From NCBI RefSeq assembly GCF_001613065.1, contig NZ_BDBQ01000039.1, forward strand, positions 89,055-153,054: 64,000 nucleotides of DNA. The letters are read 5' to 3'. The notes under the pieces are model-generated. The model had not been told where the DNA came from, searched no databases, and worked only from the letters and a program-made list of their open reading frames with translations. Position 1 is the first letter of the stretch. Each line of letters opens with the position of its first letter. This DNA is from Nocardia miyunensis NBRC 108239. Lineage in GTDB: Bacteria; Actinomycetota; Actinomycetes; Mycobacteriales; Mycobacteriaceae. Below, piece after piece: positions 45,587 through 54,015 of the stretch. A program made the position numbers and the translations under genes.

Positions 45587-46836
45587 CCACCGCTGTGCGA
45601 TCCTCACTCCACCTGGCGCCGGCCCTCGAGATTCCGGCCCGCGCGGTCGGCGACCTGCCCGGCAGGCTGGTCGTGCCAGGCGTCGAGGCTCCGGACTGGG
45701 GACTGAACCGGGAACGGGAGCTCGGATTCTTCGGACCCGCAATCGATTCCGGGAAATTCCTCGACGAATTGGCCCGGTCGGGTCTGCGTGGTCGGGGCGG
45801 CGCCGGATTCCCCGCGCACCGCAAATGGTCTGCGGTGGCGGCGAGTTCGGACAGTGTGGTCGTCGCCAACGGCCACGAGGGCGAACCCGCGTCGGGCAAG
45901 GATGCGTGGTTACTCACCCGTCGGCCGCATCTGATCCTCGATGGTCTGCTGACCGCCGCGGTCGTCACCGGATCCAGCGAGGCCGTCGTTTATGTCTCCG
46001 CACCCGCCGCTGTGGCATCGGTCCGCGCCGCCGTCGCCGAACTCGTTGCGGCCGAACTGGTTCCACCTGGCGTGGTGCTGCGGGTGCACGAAGCACCTCC
46101 CGGCTACGTGGCGGGTGAGGAATCAGCTGTGGTGGCGTCGATCAACGGCCGCCCGGCCAAACCGGTCAGCAAGCCGCCGCGCCCGTTCGAGGTGGGAGTG
46201 CGCGGCCTGCCGACGTTGGTGAGCAATGTGGAGACCTTCGCTCACGCGGCGTGGATCCGCCGGTACGGCGCCGCCGAATTCGCCCGCGCGGGCACCGCGG
46301 CCTCGTGCGGCACCGCGCTGTTCACCGTCACCGGCCGGGTGGCGGAGCCCGGAGTGTACGAAATGTCGCTCGGCGCAACGGTTTCCGAGCTGGTCGTCGC
46401 GGCCGGCGGAGGCGATGTACCGATGACCGGCGCGCTGCTCGGCGGTTGGTTCAACGGCATCTCGCTCGGTGATGTCGGCGCGCTGTCGTGCTGCTACGAC
46501 GCCATGCGCGCGGCGGGTACCGGCCTCGGCTGTGGCGCGATCACCGTCCTGGGGCCCGATGACGATCTCGTCGCGATGGCCGCGGAGCTCGGTATCTGGT
46601 TTCAGAACGAGAGCGCGCTGCAGTGCGGTTCGTGTTTCACCGGCACCAAGGCGATCGCGCGGGCGTTCCGGCAGATCCTGCGCGGTGAAGACGCGGCCGG
46701 TCATCTGGCCGATCTGACCCGCTGGGGTGCGGATCTGCCCGGCCGCGGCGTCTGCGGCCTCATCGACGGCGCCGCGGCGCTGGCTCGAAGCGGCGCGGCG
46801 GAACTCGCGCGTCGCGACGCACGGAAGGAGCAGTGA
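45583..46836 (+). CDS. NuoF-like (complex I 51 kDa type) FMN/iron-sulfur oxidoreductase
   Basis: 417 aa; ATGA overlap with the amidase. The NADH- and FMN-binding fold is clear: SGLRGRGGAGFPAHRKWSAV, VVVANGHEGEPASGKDAWLL, APPGYVAGEESAVVASINGR and GLPTLVSNVETFAHAAWI. An SLBB domain (LFTVTGRVAEPGVYEMSLGA) comes next. The C-terminal [4Fe-4S] domain has ALQCGSCFTGTKAIARAFRQ and GRGVCGLIDGAA, giving four cysteines. With the adjacent ferredoxin it is probably the reductase that feeds the Rieske oxygenase with electrons from NADH, in place of the usual FAD or ferredoxin-NADP reductase type. There are no other complex I genes nearby. Confidence 0.85.
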   Translation: MTTAVRSSLHLAPALEIPARAVGDLPGRLVVPGVEAPDWGLNRERELGFFGPAIDSGKFLDELARSGLRGRGGAGFPAHRKWSAVAASSDSVVVANGHEGEPASGKDAWLLTRRPHLILDGLLTAAVVTGSSEAVVYVSAPAAVASVRAAVAELVAAELVPPGVVLRVHEAPPGYVAGEESAVVASINGRPAKPVSKPPRPFEVGVRGLPTLVSNVETFAHAAWIRRYGAAEFARAGTAASCGTALFTVTGRVAEPGVYEMSLGATVSELVVAAGGGDVPMTGALLGGWFNGISLGDVGALSCCYDAMRAAGTGLGCGAITVLGPDDDLVAMAAELGIWFQNESALQCGSCFTGTKAIARAFRQILRGEDAAGHLADLTRWGADLPGRGVCGLIDGAAALARSGAAELARRDARKEQ

Positions 46837-46838
46837 GC

Positions 46839-47030
46839 ATGCGGGTGATCGTGGACAACACCAAATGCGATGGGTACGGCACGTGTCTGGACATGTGCCC
46901 CAGCGTCTTTCGCTCCGATGACTGGGGTTACGCCGCGGTCGTCGGCGACGGCAGCGTCCCGGAGTCCGACGAGACATTGGTGCGCCGGGCGATCTCGCTG
47001 TGCGCGGAGAACGCGATTCGCGAGATCTGA
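46839..47030 (+). CDS. Small iron-sulfur ferredoxin
   Basis: 63 aa from ATG 46839; GGAAGGAG lies eight bases upstream, which favours it over GTG 46833. The cluster ligands lie in VDNTKCDGYGTCLDMCPSVF (C-x5-C-x3-CP) and SLCAENAIREI, the pattern of [3Fe-4S] or [4Fe-4S] single-cluster ferredoxins that serve actinobacterial P450s and oxygenases. Placed directly behind the NuoF-like gene, it is the likely electron shuttle to the Rieske oxygenase. Confidence 0.9.
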   Translation: MRVIVDNTKCDGYGTCLDMCPSVFRSDDWGYAAVVGDGSVPESDETLVRRAISLCAENAIREI

Positions 47031-47075
47031 ACCCCGCGACGGCAGCACGACGATCGATCAGCTGAAGGAGTAAGT

Positions 47076-47849
47076 GTGTATCTGGGCCTGGAAAACGGTG
47101 TGGCGCTGGTGACGGCGGCGTCGCGTGGAATCGGGCGGGCGACGGCCGAACGACTCGCCGCAGAAGGGATGACGGTGATCGCGGCGGCCCGGACCGCCAC
47201 CGGGGAGCCTGAGACCATCGGTAACGGGTCCGTCGTGCCGTTCGTCCACGATCTGGGCGACGCGGAGGCTACCGCGGCCCTCGTCGACACCGTGGTGTCG
47301 ACGTACGGCGCACTGGACGTAATGGTGCTCAATACCCCTGGGCCACAGATCATTCCGGCACTGGATGCGGATTGGGACGACTGGTCCGCCGCCCACGACA
47401 CCCTGCTGCGTCCGGTGGTGCAGCTAGCCACCTCGGCCGGACGGGTGATGCGCGACAAAGGTACCGGCGCCATCATCCTGCTGTCCTCGACCTGGGTGCG
47501 TCAGCCCGCCGCGGGTGGTGTGCTGTCCGCCTCGTACCGTTCGGCCGCCTCGGCGTTCGTCAAAACCCTTGCCGGCGAACTGGCGTCGTCGGGCGTGCGG
47601 GTGAACCAGATCATGCCCGGCGCTACCGGAACCGACCGGATGCAGGGGATCGTCGAGTCGAAGTCGGGCCGCAACGGCACCACCGTCGAGCAGGAGATCG
47701 CGCGGGTCGTCGCCGATATTCCGGCGGGCCGCTGGGCCGAGGCGGGCGAAATCGCCGACGCGGTCGCATTTCTCGCCTCCGCGCGCGCGTCGTTCATCAC
47801 CGGTACCGCGCTGGCCGTCGACGGCGGAGCGGTGCGCGCCGCGCACTGA
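47076..47849 (+). CDS. Divergent SDR-family oxidoreductase
   Basis: 257 aa from GTG 47076, with AAGGAG eight bases upstream. Cofactor loop: VALVTAASRGIGRATAERLA. Later: LDVMVLNTPGPQIIPALDAD in place of the usual NNAG, IILLSSTWVRQPAAG (Ser), SYRSAASAFVKTLAGELASS, VRVNQIMPGATGTDRMQGIV and FLASARASFITGTALAVDGG. Where the catalytic pair YxxxK is expected, the sequence gives YRSAA, so the Lys is absent. Other members of this divergent SDR branch share the feature. It could be a keto-reductase of a later step or a dehydrogenase with altered chemistry. Confidence 0.85.
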   Translation: MYLGLENGVALVTAASRGIGRATAERLAAEGMTVIAAARTATGEPETIGNGSVVPFVHDLGDAEATAALVDTVVSTYGALDVMVLNTPGPQIIPALDADWDDWSAAHDTLLRPVVQLATSAGRVMRDKGTGAIILLSSTWVRQPAAGGVLSASYRSAASAFVKTLAGELASSGVRVNQIMPGATGTDRMQGIVESKSGRNGTTVEQEIARVVADIPAGRWAEAGEIADAVAFLASARASFITGTALAVDGGAVRAAH

Positions 47850-47915
47850 GCCGCCGCGTTGCGAGTGAAACACCCACTCGGAGCACATTTTTCAACGATC
47901 GAGAAGGAAGTGTCC

Positions 47916-48932
47916 ATGCCCAAGACCCTGACCGAGAATTTCGTCGAACAGTTCCGGCTGTGCAAGGTCACCGCAGGTGAAACCGTGGCGGTCATCGCCG
48001 AACTGGGGCGCAAGACCGAGTACGTCGAATCCGCGGTGGCGGCCGCGCGACAGCTGGGCGCCGGTGTGCTGGTGTTGCACGCCTCCAGCCTGTCCAATCC
48101 GATGCTGCCGCCGTACCAGCCCGACGGCCGCGAGGTCGCGCCGCTGCTCGCCGCGGCGGGGGAGTGCGATTTCGTCGTGGACGTCACCGTCGGCGGGCTG
48201 ATCCACTCCGACGTGCGCACCCGGATCACCGGGAACGGCAAGCGGATGCTGTTCGTCGCCGAACCGAACGACGTGCTAGAACGCCTGATGGGCGATGAGA
48301 ACCTGCGCGCCACCGTGGAGGCCGGCGGCCGGAAACTGCGCGCCGGATCGACCCTGCACGTGAGCAGCGCCGCCGGCACCGATCTGACCGCCGACATCTC
48401 CGGCGCGGACCTGCCGATCACCCACCAGTGGGGTTATGTCGACGAGGCGGGCCGCTGGGACCACTGGCCCTCGGGCTTCGTCGCGTGCTTCCCGAACGAC
48501 CGCACCGCCGAGGGCCGCATCGTGCTGCAGCCCGGCGACGCGCTGATTCCCTGGCAGCGCTACGTCCGGGACACGGTGACCATCGAGGTCGAGAAGGGCT
48601 ACATCAGGAAGATCAGCGGCGCCGGCGCCGATGCCCACGTGCTCAACGACTACTTCGAAGCCTGGGGCGACGACGAGGTGTGGGCCACCAGCCACATGGG
48701 CTGGGGTGTGCTGCCGCACGCGCGCTGGTCGGCGTTCGACGTGTACGACCCGCGGTCGCTCTACGGTCAGGAATTGCGTTCCACCGCAGGCAATTTCATG
48801 TGGTCGACCGGATCCAACCGGTTCGCCGACCGGGAGACGCCCGCCCACCTGGACGTGCCGATGCGCGGCTGCACCGTGGAGATCGACGGTGTGGCCGTGG
48901 TCCGCGACGGCGCCCTCGTCGAACAGGAGTGA
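47916..48932 (+). CDS. 2,5-dihydroxypyridine 5,6-dioxygenase-like protein (M29-like fold)
   Basis: 338 aa from ATG 47916 with GAGAAGGAAG upstream. NicX enzymes, related to M29 aminopeptidases but using iron, open 2,5-dihydroxypyridine to N-formylmaleamate. Seen here: LCKVTAGETVAVIAELGRKT, AAGECDFVVDVTVGGLIHSD, TLHVSSAAGTDLTADISGAD, LPITHQWGYVDEAGRWDHWP, VTIEVEKGYIRKISGAGADA and WATSHMGWGVLPHARWSAFD. His and Glu/Asp residues in ITHQWGYVDE, DHWPSG and HMGWG could hold the metal. Its neighbours (maleamate-amidase-like and maleate-isomerase-like) are the remaining NicX-pathway partners, which raises confidence. An M29 aminopeptidase is the alternative. Confidence 0.75.
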   Translation: MPKTLTENFVEQFRLCKVTAGETVAVIAELGRKTEYVESAVAAARQLGAGVLVLHASSLSNPMLPPYQPDGREVAPLLAAAGECDFVVDVTVGGLIHSDVRTRITGNGKRMLFVAEPNDVLERLMGDENLRATVEAGGRKLRAGSTLHVSSAAGTDLTADISGADLPITHQWGYVDEAGRWDHWPSGFVACFPNDRTAEGRIVLQPGDALIPWQRYVRDTVTIEVEKGYIRKISGAGADAHVLNDYFEAWGDDEVWATSHMGWGVLPHARWSAFDVYDPRSLYGQELRSTAGNFMWSTGSNRFADRETPAHLDVPMRGCTVEIDGVAVVRDGALVEQE

Positions 48933-48937
48933 GCACC

Positions 48938-50074
48938 GTGGACAAGAACGCGATCGAACAGGCCGTGCTGGCGATGGCCCGCGATACCGAACTGCTCGAG
49001 CAGGTGAAGGCACAGCCCTCGCGCGCGCCGGAACTGCTGGGCGTCGATCAGGAATGGGCCGAGACGATCCTGTCCGGCAACCGGGATCGGTTGCGCGCCA
49101 TCGGACTCAACGACGGCCTGACCATTCTGGTGAGCCGCTGGTTCAACGACGATCTGGGCGACGCCGCCAGCCGGGGCGGATTCATCGTCGACGACAGCCT
49201 GCCGCGCGCCGATCCCGACGTGCCCGACGGCGTGGTCTTCGCGGGAGGCTGCTCGCATGTGCCGGATCTGCTGGCCCGGCCCGAGATCGACCCGGCCGAC
49301 GCGGTGTCCCGGCTGCTCGACGGCTACGAACGCCTGCGGCGCGATCTGGTCGCCGCCGACCCGGACGTCGTCCTGGTGACCGCCGATTGCCACTTCCAGA
49401 GCTTCGAGACCGGTCACACCGTGATCGGCACCGGCGCGGGCCACACCGGCTCGATGGAATTCTTCAAGCGCGGCGATCTGGATCTGAACCTCACCGGAAT
49501 GCCCGATCTCGCAGGCGAATTGGCCGCAGCGGTGCGCGCAGCCGGGTTGGAGGTGGAACGGGCTCAGCGCGTCGACCTCGACCACGGGCTGATCGTGCCG
49601 CTGCGTCTGGTGCTGCCGCGCCCGGATCTGCCGGTGATCCCGATCATCACCCAGCCGCACCGCAGTTTCTCCCCGTTCAACGCGCGCCGCTTCGGCGAGG
49701 CGCTGCGCGGTGTGGTGACGCGGTCGGGTCTGAAGGTGGCGTTCCTGGCCACCGGCGGGCTGTCGCACTGGCTGGATCCCGGGCATTTCGGCGGCGTGGA
49801 CGTCGAATTCGACACCTACATCCTGAAGCTGCTGGAAACCGGGCGCGGGCTGGATCTGTGTTCGCTCGAGCCGTATCCGCTGCTCGAACACGGCCAGTAC
49901 GAGATCCAGAACTGGATGATCATGCTCGGTCTGATCGGTCCCGGCGTGCACGGCGACGTGTACACCTACGAGCCGATGGAAGCCTCCGGTGGCGGCTGGA
50001 CCGTGGTGAACATGGATCTGGCTCGCGCCCGGAGCGAGGTCGCGGCGGCGGTCGCGGCGGGGCGGGCGTCATGA
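48938..50074 (+). CDS. Fused LigA-LigB class III extradiol dioxygenase
   Basis: 378 aa from GTG 48938 (AGGAG eight bases upstream; GTG 48929 also possible). Residues 1-70 form a LigA-like small domain (NAIEQAVLAMARDTELLEQV, then WAETILSGNRDRLRAIGLND). The rest is a LigB catalytic domain: VVFAGGCSHVPDLLARPE with an iron-ligand His, VVLVTADCHFQSFETGHTVI, VDLDHGLIVPLRLVLPRP, IITQPHRSFSPFNARRFGE and VAFLATGGLSHWLDPGHFGG. In protocatechuate 4,5-dioxygenase these are separate subunits; fusion of small and large parts is known in gallate-dioxygenase-type enzymes, where the order differs. It should cleave a catechol-like ring, distinct from the neighbouring pyridine-dioxygenase-like enzyme. ATGA overlap with the next gene. 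Confidence 0.85.
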   Translation: MDKNAIEQAVLAMARDTELLEQVKAQPSRAPELLGVDQEWAETILSGNRDRLRAIGLNDGLTILVSRWFNDDLGDAASRGGFIVDDSLPRADPDVPDGVVFAGGCSHVPDLLARPEIDPADAVSRLLDGYERLRRDLVAADPDVVLVTADCHFQSFETGHTVIGTGAGHTGSMEFFKRGDLDLNLTGMPDLAGELAAAVRAAGLEVERAQRVDLDHGLIVPLRLVLPRPDLPVIPIITQPHRSFSPFNARRFGEALRGVVTRSGLKVAFLATGGLSHWLDPGHFGGVDVEFDTYILKLLETGRGLDLCSLEPYPLLEHGQYEIQNWMIMLGLIGPGVHGDVYTYEPMEASGGGWTVVNMDLARARSEVAAAVAAGRAS

Positions 50075-50961
50075 CCTCGCGGACGCTGCGGGTGGGCGTG
50101 ACGCAGTGGCACGCGACCACCGATATCGCCGCCAATCTGGCTACCGCCCTTCGGCTCATCGATCGGGCCGCGGCCGACGGCGCGCAGCTCGTGACGCTGC
50201 CGGAGAACGGCCTGATGCTGGGCACCAACGCGCAGATGCGCGCGGCGGCCCTGCACGAGGATTCCGACGAGGTGCGGCGATTGCGTCGCGCCGCGGCCAC
50301 CCACGGCGTGGCGGTGGTGCTGGGCGGGATGAAGAACCGCACCGCCGAGGCGACCTACAACTCGGCGCTGGTGATCGACGCCGACGGTGAACTCGTCGGA
50401 CGCTACGACAAGATGCACCTGTTCGACGCCACGATCGGCGGCCAGTCCTTCGAGGCGTCGACGGTAGAGCGACCCGGCGCCGGACCGGTACTGCTGGACC
50501 TGGACGGCATCCGCATCGGCCTGACCATCTGCTACGACGTGCGTTTCCCCGAACTGTCGCGGGCACTGGCCGCCGCCGGTGCCGAGGTGCTGCTGGTTCC
50601 GGCGGCGTTCGTCCGGTCGACCGGGGCCGCGCACTGGCACACGCTGCTGCGCGCGCGGGCCATCGAGAATCTGGCCTACGTGGTCGCACCGGCGACCGTG
50701 CATTCGCCGGACCCGGACTTCACCGACGCGTTCGCCACCTATGGGCATGCGCTCGTGGTCTCGCCGTGGGGCGATGTGCTCGCCGATCTGGGCGAGGACC
50801 CGGAGGCCGTGCGGGTGGTCGAACTCGATCTCGAAGCCGTCAGCCGGGCCCGGTCCACACTTCCGGTGCTGGCCGGCCGCCGCGGTGCCGACGAGTACAA
50901 CGACGATCCGCGCGTGCTGGCTCTCGCGGGCCGCGGCGCGAGTGCGGAGGGTGCGCGATGA
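50071..50961 (+). CDS. Nitrilase-superfamily amidohydrolase
   Basis: 296 aa; ATGA overlaps on both sides. Carbon-nitrogen hydrolase triad: Glu in QLVTLPENGLMLGTNAQ, Lys in GRYDKMHLFDATIGG, Cys in GLTICYDVRFPELSRAL. The DLDGIRIGLTICYD and ARAIENLAYVVAPATVH segments match the Nit/omega-amidase branch. In this operon it could remove the formamide of N-formylmaleamate or hydrolyse an amide intermediate, because no alpha/beta-hydrolase of the NicD type is present. This assignment of substrate is inference from context. Confidence 0.85.
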   Translation: MTSRTLRVGVTQWHATTDIAANLATALRLIDRAAADGAQLVTLPENGLMLGTNAQMRAAALHEDSDEVRRLRRAAATHGVAVVLGGMKNRTAEATYNSALVIDADGELVGRYDKMHLFDATIGGQSFEASTVERPGAGPVLLDLDGIRIGLTICYDVRFPELSRALAAAGAEVLLVPAAFVRSTGAAHWHTLLRARAIENLAYVVAPATVHSPDPDFTDAFATYGHALVVSPWGDVLADLGEDPEAVRVVELDLEAVSRARSTLPVLAGRRGADEYNDDPRVLALAGRGASAEGAR

Positions 50962-51212
50962 ACGAGCCGAACTCATCCGAATTGCCGACCGGTGTGATCC
51001 GGGCCGACGAATGGTCCGGAGTCGGCAACGAATTCACCGGCGCCCGATTCCGCAAGGTGTGGACCCGCAACGGGGAACGCCTGGAGATCCACGTCCCGCG
51101 TACCGGAGCGCACATCCTGCTCGATGCCATGGCCCTCGAGGTCATCGCCGGTCAGGCGCCCGAGTTCTTCACCCGGCTGATCGCCCAGGGGCTGGGTTCG
51201 GCGGACGAATGA
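50958..51212 (+). CDS. Small protein of unknown function in the catabolic operon
   Basis: 84 aa, ATGA overlap with the amidase gene. Sequence features: IRADEWSGVGNEFTGARFRK, VWTRNGERLEIHVPRTGAHI and LLDAMALEVIAGQAPEFFTR. The conserved-looking core and coupled position argue that it is a real gene. No cysteine or clear metal-binding motif is present. It may be an accessory subunit of one of the dioxygenases, but I do not recognise the family. Confidence 0.7.
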   Translation: MNEPNSSELPTGVIRADEWSGVGNEFTGARFRKVWTRNGERLEIHVPRTGAHILLDAMALEVIAGQAPEFFTRLIAQGLGSADE

Positions 51213-51246
51213 CCATTTCACCACTCGACACGAAGGTAGAGAGTCG

Positions 51247-51996
51247 ATGACGACCACACGGGTGGGCATGATCGTGCCCAGCTCCAACACCACCATGGAA
51301 ACCGAGATTCCGGCCATGCTGCGGGCCCGCGCCGAGGTGCGCCCCGACGAACAGTTCACCTTCCACTCCTCCCGCATGCGCATGCAGCATGTGACCCCGG
51401 AGCAGTTGACGCAGATGGATGCCGACTCGCTGCGCTGCGCCGCCGAACTGGCCGACGCCCGCGTCGACGCGATGGCCTACGCCTGCCTGGTGGCGATCAT
51501 GGCGCAGAGCCGCGGCTATCACGCCGTCTCGGAAGCCAAATTGGCGCAGGTCGCGAAAGACGAGAGCGGCGAAGCCATTCCGGTGCTCTCCTCGGCGGGC
51601 GCGCTGACCGAGGCGCTGGCCCACCTGAACGTTCGCAAGATCGCCGTCGTCACGCCGTATATGAAGCCGCTCACCGCGACGGTGTGCGACTACATCGAGC
51701 ACGAGGGCTTCGAGGTGGTGGATTCACTGAGCCTCGAGGTGGCCGACAATCTGGCCGTCGGGCGCCTGGATCCGCGCGATCTGCTCGAACACGCCCGCAC
51801 CGTCGACACGTCTGGCGCGCAGGCCCTGGTCATCAGCGCCTGTGTGCAGATGCCCTCGCTGCCGATCCTCGACGAATTGCAACAGCAGTTCCGGATACCG
51901 GTGCTCTCGGCCGCCGCGGCGACCACCTGGCGATTGCTGCGCAGCCTCGGCCTCGACCCGGTCGTACCGCGTGCCGGTGCACTGCTCGCCGCGTAA
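51247..51996 (+). CDS. Asp/Glu racemase superfamily, maleate cis-trans isomerase-like
   Basis: 249 aa. Family signature: VGMIVPSSNTTMETEIPAML at the N-terminus, AMAYACLVAIMAQSRGYHAV with the first catalytic Cys, NVRKIAVVTPYMKPLTATVC, ALVISACVQMPSLPILDEL with the second Cys and IPVLSAAAATTWRLLRSLGL. The VPSSN start and the two cysteines place it with maleate isomerase (NicE) and arylmalonate decarboxylase relatives. In the maleamate route it turns maleate into fumarate, which joins central metabolism. EutA-like proteins of ectoine catabolism are in the same family and remain an alternative. Ribosome binding site GAAGG lies about ten bases before the ATG. Confidence 0.85.
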   Translation: MTTTRVGMIVPSSNTTMETEIPAMLRARAEVRPDEQFTFHSSRMRMQHVTPEQLTQMDADSLRCAAELADARVDAMAYACLVAIMAQSRGYHAVSEAKLAQVAKDESGEAIPVLSSAGALTEALAHLNVRKIAVVTPYMKPLTATVCDYIEHEGFEVVDSLSLEVADNLAVGRLDPRDLLEHARTVDTSGAQALVISACVQMPSLPILDELQQQFRIPVLSAAAATTWRLLRSLGLDPVVPRAGALLAA

Positions 51997-52062
51997 CCGC
52001 CACATCCCCGCGACTCCCGAATCTCTCGAATTCCCCCAGCCCACATCACGAATCGAGATCCA

Positions 52063-53997
52063 ATGAGCTTCGATGCTCTTTTCCAGCCGGGACACATCGG
52101 CCCGGTCGAATTCCGCAATCGCGTGGTGAAATCACCGAACAGCAGCGCGACAGCCAATATGGACGGCACGATCAGCCGGCGAACCGTCGACCACTATCGC
52201 CGTCTCGGTGAGGGTGGCGTCGGCCTGATCATGACCGAGTACACCTACGTCGACGACGATGCCAGCAAGGCGATCCACAACCAGCCCGGGATGAGCCGGC
52301 ACGAGCACATCGCCGGATGGGGGTGGCTCGTCGACGAGGTGCATGCCACCGGCGCCAAGATCGGGCTGCAACTCGCGCACGGCGGTCGCCAGAAATTCCT
52401 GGGCACCGCGCCGATCAAATCGGCCACCGACAGTTCCTGGGACTATGTCGAGGCGGTGGCCGGGGTGATCCCGCAGCCGGTGACCGTCGCCGAGATCGAC
52501 GACATCGTCACCGCCTTCGCCCAGGCCGCATTGCGTGCGTGGAAGGCCCGCTTCGATCTGGTCGAGGTGCATGCCGGGCACGGCTATCTGATCACCAATT
52601 TCCTTTCCCCGCACACGAATTCGCGTACCGACGACTACGGCGGCAGCTTCGAGAACCGCTCCCGCATCCTGATCCGCATCGTCGAGGCCATCCGTGCCAC
52701 CGTGCCGCGCGATTTTCCGCTGAGCGTGCGGGTGTCGGTGACCGACTACGAGCCCGACGGTATTCCGATCGAGGAGACCGTCGAGCTGTGCCGGATGCTG
52801 GAAGCGCACGGTGTCGATGTCATCCATGCCTCCGGCGGCCACCACGCCACGATGGAGTGGGAGGTCAGCCCCTGGTTCAACGGTCGCGCACCGCATCGCT
52901 GGGGTTGGGAGAAGTTCCGTCCCGAGTTGTCGATTCCGGTGATCGGTTCGGGTTCGCTGGTCTCCCCGGAGGTCGCGAACGAGATCATCGAATCCGGGTC
53001 CGCCGATTTCGTCTCCCTGGGCCGGGCCATGCTCGCCGATCCGGACTGGGCGCGCAAGGCGCAGGCCGGGCGGGCACTCGAGATCGTGCCGTGTATCCGG
53101 TGTAACGACGGTTGCCTGCATCGCGGCGTGGACAAGGGCCGCTCGGTCGGGTGCACGGTGAATCCGTCCGTGACCGAGGAGGGCCGGTTCCCGATCACCG
53201 TGGCCGGCACCAGGAAGTCGGTCGCGGTCGTGGGCGCCGGACCCGCCGGGCTGCGCAGCGCCGCCATACTGAGCGACCGTGGGCACGAGGTGCGGCTGTT
53301 CGAACCCGGCGAGCTCGGGGGCCTGCTCACCCACGCGCTGGGATCCACGGTCAAACAGGACATCGCGGCATTGGTGGAACATCTCGTGCACGAGGTCCGG
53401 CGCCGCGACATCGCGGTGCTGCCGGTCCGGGCCACCGCCGCGGAACTGGTTGCCAGCGGCGTGGATTCGGTGGTGCTCGCCACCGGCGCGCCCCTGCGGG
53501 AACCGGACTTCCCGATCGCCGCGGACGTGGCGGTGATACCCGCTGCGCGGGTGCGCGCCGATGCTCCGCTGCACGGGCGGATCGTGGTGATCGGCGGCGG
53601 GATGCAGGGCTGCGAGACCTCGCTGCGCATCGCCGAGATGGGCGATACCTCGGTAACGGTTGTGGAGCAACAGGATTCACTGCTCACCGGCGACGAGGTG
53701 GTCTACGACGCGATGAAGCTGCCGCAGTTCATGCGGCAGGCCGGGGTGGGTATTCGCACCGGCGCGCGAGTGACCGAGGTGACCGCCGAGGGCGTATCCC
53801 TGCTCACCGCGGACGGCGTCGAGGTGCTGCCCGCCGACACGGTGGTGCCGGCCCTGGGCCGCACTCCCGCATCGAACGAACTCGCCGACGAATTGCGCAG
53901 CGCCGGAATCGATGTGCACGTGATCGGCTCGGCGATGCGGCCGGGACGGGTGTACGACGCGATCCACACCGCGTTCTTCGCCGCGCGGCTCGTGTGA
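52063..53997 (+). CDS. Old-yellow-enzyme / 2,4-dienoyl-CoA-reductase-like oxidoreductase
   Basis: 644 aa. Three domains: an FMN-binding TIM barrel (LFQPGHIGPVEFRNRVVKSP, IGLQLAHGGRQKFLG, VEVHAGHGYLITNFLSPHTN with the catalytic HxGHGY-type motif, RTDDYGGSFENRSRILIRI), a [4Fe-4S] site CIRCNDGCLHRGV and GCTVNP, and an FAD/NAD(P)H domain (VAVVGAGPAGLRSAAILSDR; IVVIGGGMQGCETSLRIAEM). It transfers electrons from NADPH through FAD, the cluster and FMN to an alkene or nitro-type substrate. In this operon it could reduce an unsaturated ring or an intermediate. The last gene of the rightward series, converging on the GntR gene. Confidence 0.9.
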   Translation: MSFDALFQPGHIGPVEFRNRVVKSPNSSATANMDGTISRRTVDHYRRLGEGGVGLIMTEYTYVDDDASKAIHNQPGMSRHEHIAGWGWLVDEVHATGAKIGLQLAHGGRQKFLGTAPIKSATDSSWDYVEAVAGVIPQPVTVAEIDDIVTAFAQAALRAWKARFDLVEVHAGHGYLITNFLSPHTNSRTDDYGGSFENRSRILIRIVEAIRATVPRDFPLSVRVSVTDYEPDGIPIEETVELCRMLEAHGVDVIHASGGHHATMEWEVSPWFNGRAPHRWGWEKFRPELSIPVIGSGSLVSPEVANEIIESGSADFVSLGRAMLADPDWARKAQAGRALEIVPCIRCNDGCLHRGVDKGRSVGCTVNPSVTEEGRFPITVAGTRKSVAVVGAGPAGLRSAAILSDRGHEVRLFEPGELGGLLTHALGSTVKQDIAALVEHLVHEVRRRDIAVLPVRATAAELVASGVDSVVLATGAPLREPDFPIAADVAVIPAARVRADAPLHGRIVVIGGGMQGCETSLRIAEMGDTSVTVVEQQDSLLTGDEVVYDAMKLPQFMRQAGVGIRTGARVTEVTAEGVSLLTADGVEVLPADTVVPALGRTPASNELADELRSAGIDVHVIGSAMRPGRVYDAIHTAFFAARLV

Positions 53998-54015
53998 GCG
54001 ACTGCCGACCCGTCC

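Noticed and set aside
45583..46836. Part of a respiratory complex I (nuo) operon
   Set aside because: No other nuo subunits are nearby, and the gene is coupled to an amidase and a ferredoxin in a catabolic operon.
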